This document shows, in pieces, positions 35,881 through 43,540 of a DNA stretch of 64,000 bases; the stretch's first letter is position 1, and each line of letters starts with the position of its first letter. Location of the stretch: NCBI RefSeq assembly GCF_003725775.1, contig NZ_RJSG01000003.1, positions 299,307-363,306 of the forward strand, given 5' to 3'. The notes under the pieces were generated by a model. The model made no database searches. It had not been told where the DNA came from and saw only the letters and a list, made by a program, of their open reading frames with translations. The stretch is from Nocardioides marmorisolisilvae. GTDB taxonomy: Bacteria > Actinomycetota > Actinomycetes > Propionibacteriales > Nocardioidaceae. Position numbers and translations under genes: made by a program.

Positions 35881-36729
35881 ATGACAACCACGGACATCGG
35901 TTCAACGACGAACCAGGCAGAGCTCGCGGACAGCGAGCGGAAGAAGAAGCACGCGACGATGTGGGCGTGGGGCGACTACCCCCGGCTCACCGTCGACGTG
36001 ATCAGCGACCTCGGCCCCCGCCTGGTCGAGTTCGCCGGCATCAGCACGGGCCAACGCGTACTCGACGTGGCCGCCGGCTCCGGTAACGCCTCGATCCCGG
36101 CCGCTGCCCTCGGCGCCGACGTGGTCGCCAGCGACCTGACGCCCGAGCTGCTGGTCGCCGGTGAGAAGAAGGCTGCCGACGCCGGCGTCTCGCTGACCTG
36201 GGAGGTCGCGGACGCCGAGCACCTGCAGTACACCGACGCGTCCTTCGACGCGGTGATCTCCAGCGTGGGCGTCATGTTCGCGCCGCACCACCAGGAGTCG
36301 GCCGACGAGCTGGTCCGGGTGCTCCGCCCGGGAGGCACCCTCGGTCTGCTCAGCTGGACGCCGTCGGGGTTCATCGGCCAGATGTTCGCCGCGATGAAGC
36401 CGTACGCCGCCCCGCCGCCGGCCGGTGCCCAGCCGCCTCCGCTGTGGGGCGACCTGGACCACGTGACGGCGCTGCTCGGCGACCGGGTCGAGGACGTGAA
36501 GGCCGTCGTCGAGCGTCTGCGGGTCACCGCGTTCGCCTCGCCGGAGGAGTTCCGCGACTACTTCAAGGCCTGCTACGGACCGACGATCGGCGTGTACAAG
36601 AACATCGCTGACGACCCGGCGAAGGTCGCGGCGCTCGACGCCGAGCTGGCGGAGCTCGCCGGCACGCACTTCGAGGCCGACGGCACCATGGCCTGGGAGT
36701 ACCTGCTGTTCTCGGCTCGTAAGAGCTGA
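35881..36729 (+). CDS. SAM-dependent methyltransferase (class I)
   Basis: 282 residues. Motif I is RVLDVAAGSGNASIPAAALGADVVASDLT. The post-I acidic residue and motif III-like LVRVLRPGGTLGLLSW complete a Rossmann class I methyltransferase of the UbiE/COQ5-like group. The ATG at 35881 follows the HxlR operator with ATTGGAGGC upstream. The substrate is not known. Downstream is a DUF1992 gene in the same direction with a 42-base gap. Confidence 0.88.
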   Translation: MTTTDIGSTTNQAELADSERKKKHATMWAWGDYPRLTVDVISDLGPRLVEFAGISTGQRVLDVAAGSGNASIPAAALGADVVASDLTPELLVAGEKKAADAGVSLTWEVADAEHLQYTDASFDAVISSVGVMFAPHHQESADELVRVLRPGGTLGLLSWTPSGFIGQMFAAMKPYAAPPPAGAQPPPLWGDLDHVTALLGDRVEDVKAVVERLRVTAFASPEEFRDYFKACYGPTIGVYKNIADDPAKVAALDAELAELAGTHFEADGTMAWEYLLFSARKS

Positions 36730-36771
36730 CCCTTCGGAGGTCTCGGGTCGGCCGGTACCGTCGTTGCCATC

Positions 36772-37233
36772 GTGAACGACGACGACCGACCCGAGACACA
36801 GGACCGCACCCGCGACCGCGACGACCGCACCGGCGACGCGGCAGCCGTGGCGCGGATCCGCGAGCAGGCGCGCTGGGTCGACCTGCAGATCGAACGGGCG
36901 ATGGCCCGCGGCGAGTTCGACAACCTGCCGGGCGCCGGCAAGCCGCTGCCGCCGATGGACTCGGACCCGAACTGGTGGCTGAAGAAGTTCATCGAGCGCG
37001 AGAACATCACCGGTGTCCTGCCCGAGGCGCTGCAGCTGCGCAAGGACGACGGGGAGCTGGACGCACGGCTCGACAAGCTCGCGACCGAGACACGCGTGCG
37101 CGAGGAGCTCGAAGCGTTCAACAGGAGAGTGGTGAATGCCCGGCGCCAGCTCCAGGGCGGGCCACCGGTGATCACACCGCTGCGCGACATCGAGGCCGAG
37201 GTCGCCGCCTGGCGCGGCCGCCGTACCGGCTGA
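36772..37233 (+). CDS. DUF1992 protein (DnaJ subfamily C member 28-like)
   Basis: 153 residues from a GTG. The DUF1992 signature is RWVDLQIERAMARGEFDNLPGAGKPLP, followed by the conserved ENITGVLPEALQLRKDDGELDARLD helix. It is a small, charged, helical protein related to the conserved segment of DNAJC28. Role unknown. It is convergent with hutU, with a perfect inverted repeat between them. Confidence 0.85.
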   Translation: MNDDDRPETQDRTRDRDDRTGDAAAVARIREQARWVDLQIERAMARGEFDNLPGAGKPLPPMDSDPNWWLKKFIERENITGVLPEALQLRKDDGELDARLDKLATETRVREELEAFNRRVVNARRQLQGGPPVITPLRDIEAEVAAWRGRRTG

Positions 37234-37286
37234 TTCTGATCAAGATGGCTGCCCAGGGCCTCGCCGTACGACCGAGTTGATCAGAA
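37234..37286. terminator. Inverted repeat between convergent DUF1992 and hutU genes
   Basis: Perfect 10-bp arms TTCTGATCAA (37234-37243) and TTGATCAGAA (37277-37286) enclose 33 bases. It fills the whole gap between the two stop codons. A bidirectional end signal is likely, although the loop is long for a simple hairpin. Confidence 0.6.
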
Positions 37287-37292
37287 CCGACG

Positions 37293-39050
37293 TCAGTGGT
37301 GGTCCGGACCGGCCCAGTTCGACTGCGGGTCGCTGCCCGGGAAGGACTCGTCCTCCATCTCGTCGACCAGGGCGTCCGCGTGGTCGAAAGCCGCACTCTC
37401 CCGCATCGGGATCCGCACGCCTCGTGACCCCGCCACCTCGGTGGCGCGGTCGTAGCCCGCGTCGACGTGCCGGATGACGCCCATCCCCGGGTCGTTGGTC
37501 AGCACGCGCTCGATCTTCTGCGCGGCGAGCGCAGTCCCGTCCGCAACGCAGACCTGACCGGCGTGCAGCGACCGACCCATGCCGACGCCGCCGCCGTGGT
37601 GGAACGACACCCAGGTCGCACCGGACGCGGTGTTCACCAGGGCGTTCAGGATCGCCCAGTCGGCGATCGCGTCGGACCCGTCGAGCATCGACTCGGTCTC
37701 CCGGTACGGGGAAGCCACCGATCCGCAGTCGAGGTGGTCGCGCCCGATCACGATCGGAGCCTTCAGCTCGCCGCTGGCCACCATCTCGTTGAACTTGAGC
37801 CCGGCCAGGTGGCGCTCGCCGTAACCCAGCCAGCAGATGCGTGCCGGCAGGCCCTGGAACGAGACCCGCTCACCGGCCATGTTGATCCATCTGCGCAGCC
37901 GCTCGTTGTCCGGGAAGAGCTCGAGGATCGCGCGGTCGGTCGCGGCGATGTCAGCGGGGTCGCCCGAGAGCGCGGCCCACCGGAACGGGCCCTTGCCCTC
38001 GCAGAACAACGGCCGGATGTACGCCGGCACGAAGCCGGGGAACTCGAACGCCCGGTCGTAACCACCCTTGCGGGCCTCGTCGCGGATCGAGTTGCCGTAG
38101 TCGAAGACCTCGGCACCGGCGTCCTGGAACTCGACCATCGCCCGCACGTGCGCGGCCATCGAGGCCTGCGCCTCCTTGGTGAAGCCCTCCGGGTCCCGCT
38201 CGGCGGCGTCGTGCCAGTCCTCGAACGCGATGCCTGCCGGGAGGTAGGACAGCGGGTCGTGCGCGGAGGTCTGGTCGGTGACGATGTCGATCGGCGCACC
38301 GCTGGCGAGCAGCGCCGGGAAGTCGACGGCCGCGTTGCCGAGAACGCCGATGGATAGCGGTTTGCGGGCATCGCGAGCCTCGACCGCGAGCTCGACCGCG
38401 TGCTCCAGGGAGTCGGCCTGGACGTCGAGGTACCGGTGCTCGATGCGCCGGCTGATCCGGGACTGGTCGACGTCGATGCAGATCGCGACGCCGTCGTTCA
38501 TCGTCACCGCGAGCGGCTGCGCGCCGCCCATGCCGCCGAGCCCGGCGGTCAGCGTGATCGTGCCGGCCAGGGTGCCGCCGAACTTCTTGTCCGCGATCGC
38601 GGCGAAGGTCTCGAAGGTGCCCTGCAGGATCCCCTGGGTGCCGATGTAGATCCACGAGCCCGCGGTCATCTGCCCGTACATGGTCAGGCCGAGGTCCTCG
38701 AGACGCCGGAACTCCTCCCAGTTGGCCCAGTCGCCGACCAGGTTGGAGTTGGCGATCAGCACACGGGGTGCCCACTCGTTCGTCCGCATCACGCCAACCG
38801 GCTTGCCGCTCTGCACGAGCATCGTCTCGTCGTCGGCGAGGGTGGTCAGCGTTCGCACCAGGGCGTCGTACGCCTCCCAGCTACGGGCCGCCTTGCCGGT
38901 GCCGCCGTAGACGACGAGGTCCTCGGGGCGTTCGGCGTTCTGCGGGTCGAGGTTGTTCATGAGCATCCGCAGCGGCGCCTCGGTCTGCCACGAACGCGCG
39001 GTGAGCTCGGTGCCGTGGGCGGCGTGGATGGGCAGGCGGTGGTTGGTCAT
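37293..39050 (-). CDS. hutU: Urocanate hydratase HutU
   Basis: 585 residues, slightly longer than the usual ~555. Converts urocanate to 4-imidazolone-5-propionate using bound NAD+. Diagnostic segments are [77 protein letters not shown] and [24 protein letters not shown]. It is coupled to hutH by an ATGA overlap at 39047-39050. Second step of histidine breakdown. Confidence 0.96.
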   Translation of the reverse strand: MTNHRLPIHAAHGTELTARSWQTEAPLRMLMNNLDPQNAERPEDLVVYGGTGKAARSWEAYDALVRTLTTLADDETMLVQSGKPVGVMRTNEWAPRVLIANSNLVGDWANWEEFRRLEDLGLTMYGQMTAGSWIYIGTQGILQGTFETFAAIADKKFGGTLAGTITLTAGLGGMGGAQPLAVTMNDGVAICIDVDQSRISRRIEHRYLDVQADSLEHAVELAVEARDARKPLSIGVLGNAAVDFPALLASGAPIDIVTDQTSAHDPLSYLPAGIAFEDWHDAAERDPEGFTKEAQASMAAHVRAMVEFQDAGAEVFDYGNSIRDEARKGGYDRAFEFPGFVPAYIRPLFCEGKGPFRWAALSGDPADIAATDRAILELFPDNERLRRWINMAGERVSFQGLPARICWLGYGERHLAGLKFNEMVASGELKAPIVIGRDHLDCGSVASPYRETESMLDGSDAIADWAILNALVNTASGATWVSFHHGGGVGMGRSLHAGQVCVADGTALAAQKIERVLTNDPGMGVIRHVDAGYDRATEVAGSRGVRIPMRESAAFDHADALVDEMEDESFPGSDPQSNWAGPDHH

Positions 39051-40615
39051 CGCAGGTCTCCGATCACAGACTCGACGGCTGCCAGGACGGCGCCGCTCCG
39101 GACGAGCTCGACGCAGGTCTCGATCTCCGGCGACAGGTGCCGGTCAGGTCCAGGGCCGGCCACGCCTCGGTCACGCAGCAGGGCGATCACGGCAGCCGTC
39201 GCCGGCGCGGGCAACATCTCGTTGGTTGAGCTTGTCGAAACCCGGAGGTCGAGGGCGCGGGCCGCGGTCAGCACCTCGATCGCGAGCACCCGGGTGAGTC
39301 CGTCGACGGACCGGCGCAGCTTGCGGGCCGCGGACCAGCCCATCGAGACGTGGTCCTCCTGCATCGCGCTCGACGGGATCGAGTCGACGCTGGCGGGTGC
39401 GGCCAGCCGCTTGAGCTCGGAGACGATCGCGGCCTGCGTGTACTGGGCGATCATGTGCCCGCTGTCGACGCCGGGGTCGTCAGCGAGGAACGGCGGCAGC
39501 CCGTGGTTGCGCGCCTTGTCCAGGAACCGGTCCGTACGCCGCTCGCTGATCGAGGCGACGTCGGCGGCGACGATCGCGGCGAAGTCTAGGACGTACGCCA
39601 CCGGTGCTCCGTGGAAGTTTCCGTTGGACTCGACGCGATCCTCGATCACGACCGGGTTGTCGACGGCCGAGGCCAGCTCGCGAGTCGCCACGGTCGAGCA
39701 GTGCGCCAACGTGTCGCGGGCGGCGCCGTGCACCTGCGGGGAGCAGCGCAGCGAGTACGCGTCCTGGACCCGGTTGCAGTCCGGACCGCGGTGCGAGGCG
39801 ACCACACCGCTGTCGCGCAGGATCGCGACCAGGTTCGCGGCCGAGTCGGCCTGGCCGGGGTGCGGCCGGATCGCCTGGAGCTCGGGCGCGAAGACCCGGT
39901 CAGTACCGAGCTGGCCCTCGACCGACATCGCGGCCGCGATGTCCGCGGTCCGCATCAGGACCTCGAGGTCGGTCAGCGCCATCACCAGCATGCCGAGCAT
40001 GCCGTCAGTGCCGTTGATCAGAGCCAGACCTTCCTTGGCGCCGAGCTCGACCGGCGCCAGTCCGGCCGCTGCCAGGGCCTCGGCAGCCGGCACCAGCGTG
40101 CCTGAGGCGTCGCGGACCTGGCCCTCGCCCAGCAGCGCCAGCGCGCAGTGCGACAGGGGCGCCAGATCGCCGGAGCACCCGAGAGACCCGTACTCGTGCA
40201 CGACCGGGGTGATCCCGTGCGACAGCAACGAGGCGATCAGCTGCGCCGTCTCCGAGCGGATGCCGGTGTGACCGGTCGCCAGCGTCGAGAGCCGCAGCAG
40301 CATCAGGGCGCGCACCACCTCGCGCTCGACCTCGGGACCCGACCCGGCAGCGTGCGAGCGGACCAGCGACTTCTGCAGCTGGACCCGCATCTCGGTGGGG
40401 ATGTGCCGGGTGGCCAAGGCACCGAACCCGGTCGAGATCCCGTACGCCGGCGTCGGCTCCTCGGCCAGCTTGTCGACGACGGCGCGCGCCTGCTCGATGG
40501 CGGCCAGTGCCTCGGCGGTGAGCGACACGGGAGCGCCGTCCCGAGCCACGGCGATCACGTCCGCGAAGGAAACCGGACCGGTGCCGACCTGAACCGGAGA
40601 AGGCGTGGGTGTCAT
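39047..40615 (-). CDS. hutH: Histidine ammonia-lyase HutH
   Basis: 522 residues. It makes urocanate from histidine. The autocatalytic MIO cofactor triad is in [17 protein letters not shown], Cys147-Ser148-Gly149 rather than Ala-Ser-Gly, a variant I recall from other actinobacterial enzymes. Other motifs: [23 protein letters not shown], and [13 protein letters not shown]. Residues 459-466 (VSTSSTNE) are encoded by a copy of a dispersed DNA repeat, in a stretch where I would expect DLR to run on to PAPATAA after only a few residues. No ribosome site is seen before the ATG at 40615. A candidate IclR-type site lies 57 bases upstream. Confidence 0.95.
   Translation of the reverse strand: MTPTPSPVQVGTGPVSFADVIAVARDGAPVSLTAEALAAIEQARAVVDKLAEEPTPAYGISTGFGALATRHIPTEMRVQLQKSLVRSHAAGSGPEVEREVVRALMLLRLSTLATGHTGIRSETAQLIASLLSHGITPVVHEYGSLGCSGDLAPLSHCALALLGEGQVRDASGTLVPAAEALAAAGLAPVELGAKEGLALINGTDGMLGMLVMALTDLEVLMRTADIAAAMSVEGQLGTDRVFAPELQAIRPHPGQADSAANLVAILRDSGVVASHRGPDCNRVQDAYSLRCSPQVHGAARDTLAHCSTVATRELASAVDNPVVIEDRVESNGNFHGAPVAYVLDFAAIVAADVASISERRTDRFLDKARNHGLPPFLADDPGVDSGHMIAQYTQAAIVSELKRLAAPASVDSIPSSAMQEDHVSMGWSAARKLRRSVDGLTRVLAIEVLTAARALDLRVSTSSTNEMLPAPATAAVIALLRDRGVAGPGPDRHLSPEIETCVELVRSGAVLAAVESVIGDLR
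39223..39243 (+). repeat. Dispersed repeat copy inside hutH
   Basis: TGGTTGAGCTTGTCGAAACCC, differing by one base from the copy at 18013. It is in frame within hutH and encodes the VSTSSTN peptide near residue 460. Confidence 0.8.
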
Positions 40616-40671
40616 GGTTCAAGCCAACTGCGACGGCACCGGTCCGGGCCAGTGCGGCGTCCCCTCCTACG

Positions 40672-40685
40672 TCTCAAACCCGAGA
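40672..40685. promoter_or_regulatory. Candidate IclR (HutR)-type operator upstream of hutH
   Basis: TCTCAAACCCGAGA, a dyad of TCTC and GAGA around 6 bases, in the 160-base divergent region between hutH and an MFS gene. Similar motifs occur before iclR and at 34362. Confidence 0.5.
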
Positions 40686-40775
40686 TCGGTTCGATCCCCG
40701 TCACGAGAGACATGTCACCGGCCACTCTGCAAGATCCGGACCGAGCAGGCCCGGAACGAGCCCTAACGTGAAAAC

Positions 40776-42005
40776 GTGACCACGGTCCTCGACCCCGCCA
40801 GCGTCGGCACCCGACGCCGGTGGGCCATGCTCGCGGTGAGCACGACGGCCCAAGGGGCAGCCGCGGTCACCATCCACGGACCGGCCTTCCTGATCCCCGC
40901 ACTGCACGAGCAGCGCGGACTGTCGTTGCCGACGGCGGCCCTGGTCGCCGGTGCGTCGATGTTCGGTGTGATGTCGACGCTGGTCGCGTGGGGCTGGATC
41001 GTCGACCGCTTCGGGGAGCGATTCGCGCTGCTCGCGGGCCTGGGCGCGACCTTCGTCGCCGGACTGATCAGCACCCAGGTGCACAGCACCTGGGTGCTCG
41101 GCGTCGTGCTGTTCTTCGGCGGAGCGGCCGCTGCCAGCACCGGGTCGGCCAGCGGTCGCGTCGTGGTCGGTTGGTTCCCCCCGCGTCAACGCGGCCTGGC
41201 GATGGGGATCCGTCAGACCGCCCAGCCGATCGGCGTCGGCGTCGCCGCGATCACCATCGCCGTGATCGCCGACCGACACGGCATCGACACGGCGCTGTGG
41301 GTCCCCACCCTCGCTGCGGCGATCGCCGCGGTCCTCGTCTTCATCGTCATCCTCGACCCGCCGCGCCCCGAGCGCTCCGCGGGCACCGCACCCAACCCCT
41401 ACCGCGAGGACAGCTTCCTGACCCGGATCCACGGGGTCTCGGTGCTGCTGGTGGTGCCGCAGTTCATGGTGTGGACCTTCGCGCTGGTCTGGCTCATCGA
41501 CGACCGCGGCTGGTCGCCGGGAGCGGCCGGAACGATGGTCGCGCTCGCCCAGGTCTTCGGCGCCGGCTCGCGGATCCTCGTCGGCGCGATCTCCGATCGC
41601 GTCGGCAGCCGGACGCGCGTGCTGCGCTGGGTCACCGTGGCGGCTGCACTGACCATGGCCGCGCTCGGACTCACCGCCGGCCGCCACTGGTCGATCGCCG
41701 TGGCCCTGATGCTGCTGGCCACCGCGGTCACCGTCGCCGACAACGGGCTGTCGTTCACCGCGGTCGCCGAACGGGCCGGGCCGTTCTGGTCGGGCCGGGC
41801 GCTCGGCGTGCAGAACACCGCCCAATACCTCACGGCCGCGATCACCGGTCCGGTCGCCGGAGTGGTCATCGACCAGTGGGGACACCCGACCGCGTTCGCG
41901 CTGTGTGCGGTCTTCCCGCTGCTGGCGCTCGGGTTCGTGCCGAAGGACGAGCGACCCTTCGAGACGGTCGCTGCGCGACCTCCTCAGGGCAAGGACCTCA
42001 GCTAG
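40776..42005 (+). CDS. MFS transporter (12 TM)
   Basis: 409 residues with 12 hydrophobic segments. MFS motif A is GWIVDRFGERFALL, with a second copy AISDRVGSRTRVL at the start of the C-terminal half. It resembles the oxalate/formate antiporter and nitrate/monocarboxylate groups more than drug exporters. Divergent from hutH and sharing its regulatory region, so import of histidine, urocanate or a related compound is plausible. GTG start. Its stop shares CTAG with the convergent DUF1905 gene. Confidence 0.85.
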   Translation: MTTVLDPASVGTRRRWAMLAVSTTAQGAAAVTIHGPAFLIPALHEQRGLSLPTAALVAGASMFGVMSTLVAWGWIVDRFGERFALLAGLGATFVAGLISTQVHSTWVLGVVLFFGGAAAASTGSASGRVVVGWFPPRQRGLAMGIRQTAQPIGVGVAAITIAVIADRHGIDTALWVPTLAAAIAAVLVFIVILDPPRPERSAGTAPNPYREDSFLTRIHGVSVLLVVPQFMVWTFALVWLIDDRGWSPGAAGTMVALAQVFGAGSRILVGAISDRVGSRTRVLRWVTVAAALTMAALGLTAGRHWSIAVALMLLATAVTVADNGLSFTAVAERAGPFWSGRALGVQNTAQYLTAAITGPVAGVVIDQWGHPTAFALCAVFPLLALGFVPKDERPFETVAARPPQGKDLS

Positions 42006-42298
42006 TCGTCGATCGGGCGAACACTCACCTCGACGGTGTCGCCCGGATCGATCCCTTCCTTCACCCGTACCGGCTTCTTCACCGGCAGCACGAAGGTCCC
42101 GTCCGAGGGGAACACCGACGTCTTCCAGACCGACGAGCCAATCACGACCTCGACCCGGATGCTGCCGAAACCGCGTGGTGGACCGGCCTCCATCCGCAGG
42201 TCGTCGGCGAGGTCGGCCGGGAGGGACACGAAGAACCAGGACGACGTCGTCTGGGCTTCCCACTGCCAGAGCTCGGCGGTGAAGCTGAAGTCCTCCAT
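42002..42298 (-). CDS. DUF1905 protein
   Basis: 98 residues forming a single DUF1905 beta barrel: FTAELWQWEAQTTSSWFFVSLP at the start, FGSIRVEVVIGSSVWKTSVFPS in the middle, and GIDPGDTVEVSVRPID at the end. This small domain is widespread in actinobacteria and of unknown activity. It overlaps the end of the MFS gene by four bases (CTAG). Confidence 0.88.
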   Translation of the reverse strand: MEDFSFTAELWQWEAQTTSSWFFVSLPADLADDLRMEAGPPRGFGSIRVEVVIGSSVWKTSVFPSDGTFVLPVKKPVRVKEGIDPGDTVEVSVRPIDD

Positions 42299-42335
42299 GA
42301 CCGCACTCTGGCAGGTCCCGCCGACAAGACTCTGG

Positions 42336-42349
42336 TCTCGGATCCCAGA
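42336..42349. promoter_or_regulatory. HutR-like operator before the iclR gene
   Basis: TCTCGGATCCCAGA sits inside the wider palindrome GGTCT-N8-AGACC (42334-42351), 20 bases before the iclR start. It matches 11 of 14 positions of the corynebacterial HutR motif TCTGGWATWCCAGA as I recall it. Autoregulation is likely. Confidence 0.5.
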
Positions 42350-42369
42350 CCGGCCCTAGGCTCCGAACC

Positions 42370-43122
42370 ATGAGTCAGGTCCCCGCCGCCACCAAGGCGA
42401 TGCGCGTGCTGAAGTTCCTGGCCAGCCAGCCCGACCCGGTGCCGCTGGACCGGATCATGCGGGCCTGCTCGCTGCCGCGCTCGACGGCGTACCACCTGAT
42501 GACCGCGATGGCCGAGGAAGGTTTCGTCACTCACTTGGTCGACGAACGCCGTTACGGGCTCGGGGTCGCCGCGTTCGAGGTCGGCAGCGGCTACTCCCGC
42601 CAGGCACCGCTTCAGCGCCTGGCCCGCCGGCCGCTCGCCGCGCTCGCCGACAAGGTCGGTGAGTCCGCGCACCTGGCGGTTCTGCACGGGCGCGACGTCC
42701 TCTACGTGATCGAGGAGCGGGCGCACGGCAAGCCGTCGCTGGTGACCGACGTCGGCGTACGACTGCCGGCCCACCTGACCGCCAGCGGCCGCGCGATCCT
42801 CGCCTCGCTGCCCCAGGCCCAGGTCCGGGCGCTCTACCCGGACAAGGACTCCTTCGTCGAGCGGACCGGCATCGGCCCGCAGTCGCTGAGTGCCCTGCGC
42901 ACGATCCTCGCCGAGGCCCGGCAGCGCGGCTACGCGGTCGAGAACGGCGAGGTCACCACCGGCTTCGCCTCGGTCGCTGCGCCCGTGCTCGACCACAACG
43001 ACCTGCCGCTCGCCGGGGTGGCGGTCACCTTCGCCGAGGACGGGCCGGTGGACCGGGCTGCTGTCGCCGAAGCCGTCCGCGCCACCGCCGCGACGCTGAC
43101 CCGTCGCGTCGGCGGGCACTGA
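42370..43122 (+). CDS. IclR-family regulator (HutR candidate)
   Basis: 250 residues. The N-terminal winged helix-turn-helix is ATKAMRVLKFLASQPDPVPLDRIMRACSLPRSTAYHLMTAMAEEGFV. The C-terminal IclR effector domain includes GVRLPAHLTASGRAILASLP and RGYAVENGEVTTGFASVAAPVLDH. An IclR-type HutR is known in Corynebacterium resistens, and this gene lies close to hutHU with matching sites. The ligand would be histidine or urocanate by analogy. Confidence 0.88.
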   Translation: MSQVPAATKAMRVLKFLASQPDPVPLDRIMRACSLPRSTAYHLMTAMAEEGFVTHLVDERRYGLGVAAFEVGSGYSRQAPLQRLARRPLAALADKVGESAHLAVLHGRDVLYVIEERAHGKPSLVTDVGVRLPAHLTASGRAILASLPQAQVRALYPDKDSFVERTGIGPQSLSALRTILAEARQRGYAVENGEVTTGFASVAAPVLDHNDLPLAGVAVTFAEDGPVDRAAVAEAVRATAATLTRRVGGH

Positions 43123-43139
43123 TCGGGCAGACTCCGCGC

Positions 43140-43451
43140 ATGGAGACGCCCGACAACGACCCCATCGAGGCCGGTCGGCGCACCCTGCGCACCCGGGCCA
43201 AGACCCTGCTCACCGTCGACGAGACGGTGGCCGACATCGGGCAGACCACGGTCGCCCTGAGCGCTGCCCTCGCGGACTTCAACGCAGCTCTCAACCGGTT
43301 CAACGACTCCCTCGACCGTTTCTCGGACGCCGCGGACCAGCTCAATTCGGTCGCGATCCGGCTCAACGAGATCGTCGACAAGGTCGAGCCGCTGGTGAAT
43401 CTCGCGACCGCACCGGTCAGCGTCGCTCGCAAGCTGCTTCCCGGAAAGTGA
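43140..43451 (+). CDS. Small amphipathic coiled-coil protein
   Basis: 103 residues. The middle (about 25-90) is one long helix of heptads: VADIGQTTVALSAALADFNAALNRFNDSLDRFSDAADQLNS, rich in Ala, Leu, Asn and Asp. The end is hydrophobic and Pro-containing (VNLATAPVSVARKLLPGK). It resembles small actinobacterial helical proteins sometimes likened to apolipoproteins or phasins. Role unknown. It is 17 bases after iclR in the same direction. Confidence 0.7.
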   Translation: METPDNDPIEAGRRTLRTRAKTLLTVDETVADIGQTTVALSAALADFNAALNRFNDSLDRFSDAADQLNSVAIRLNEIVDKVEPLVNLATAPVSVARKLLPGK

Positions 43452-43540
43452 GACCAGTTCACATTCCCGCGTGACCCTGATTGGCTACACGTCGTTGAGT
43501 TGAGGAACTCACCGGTGCGGAAACAAGGGAACAGGTCGTC

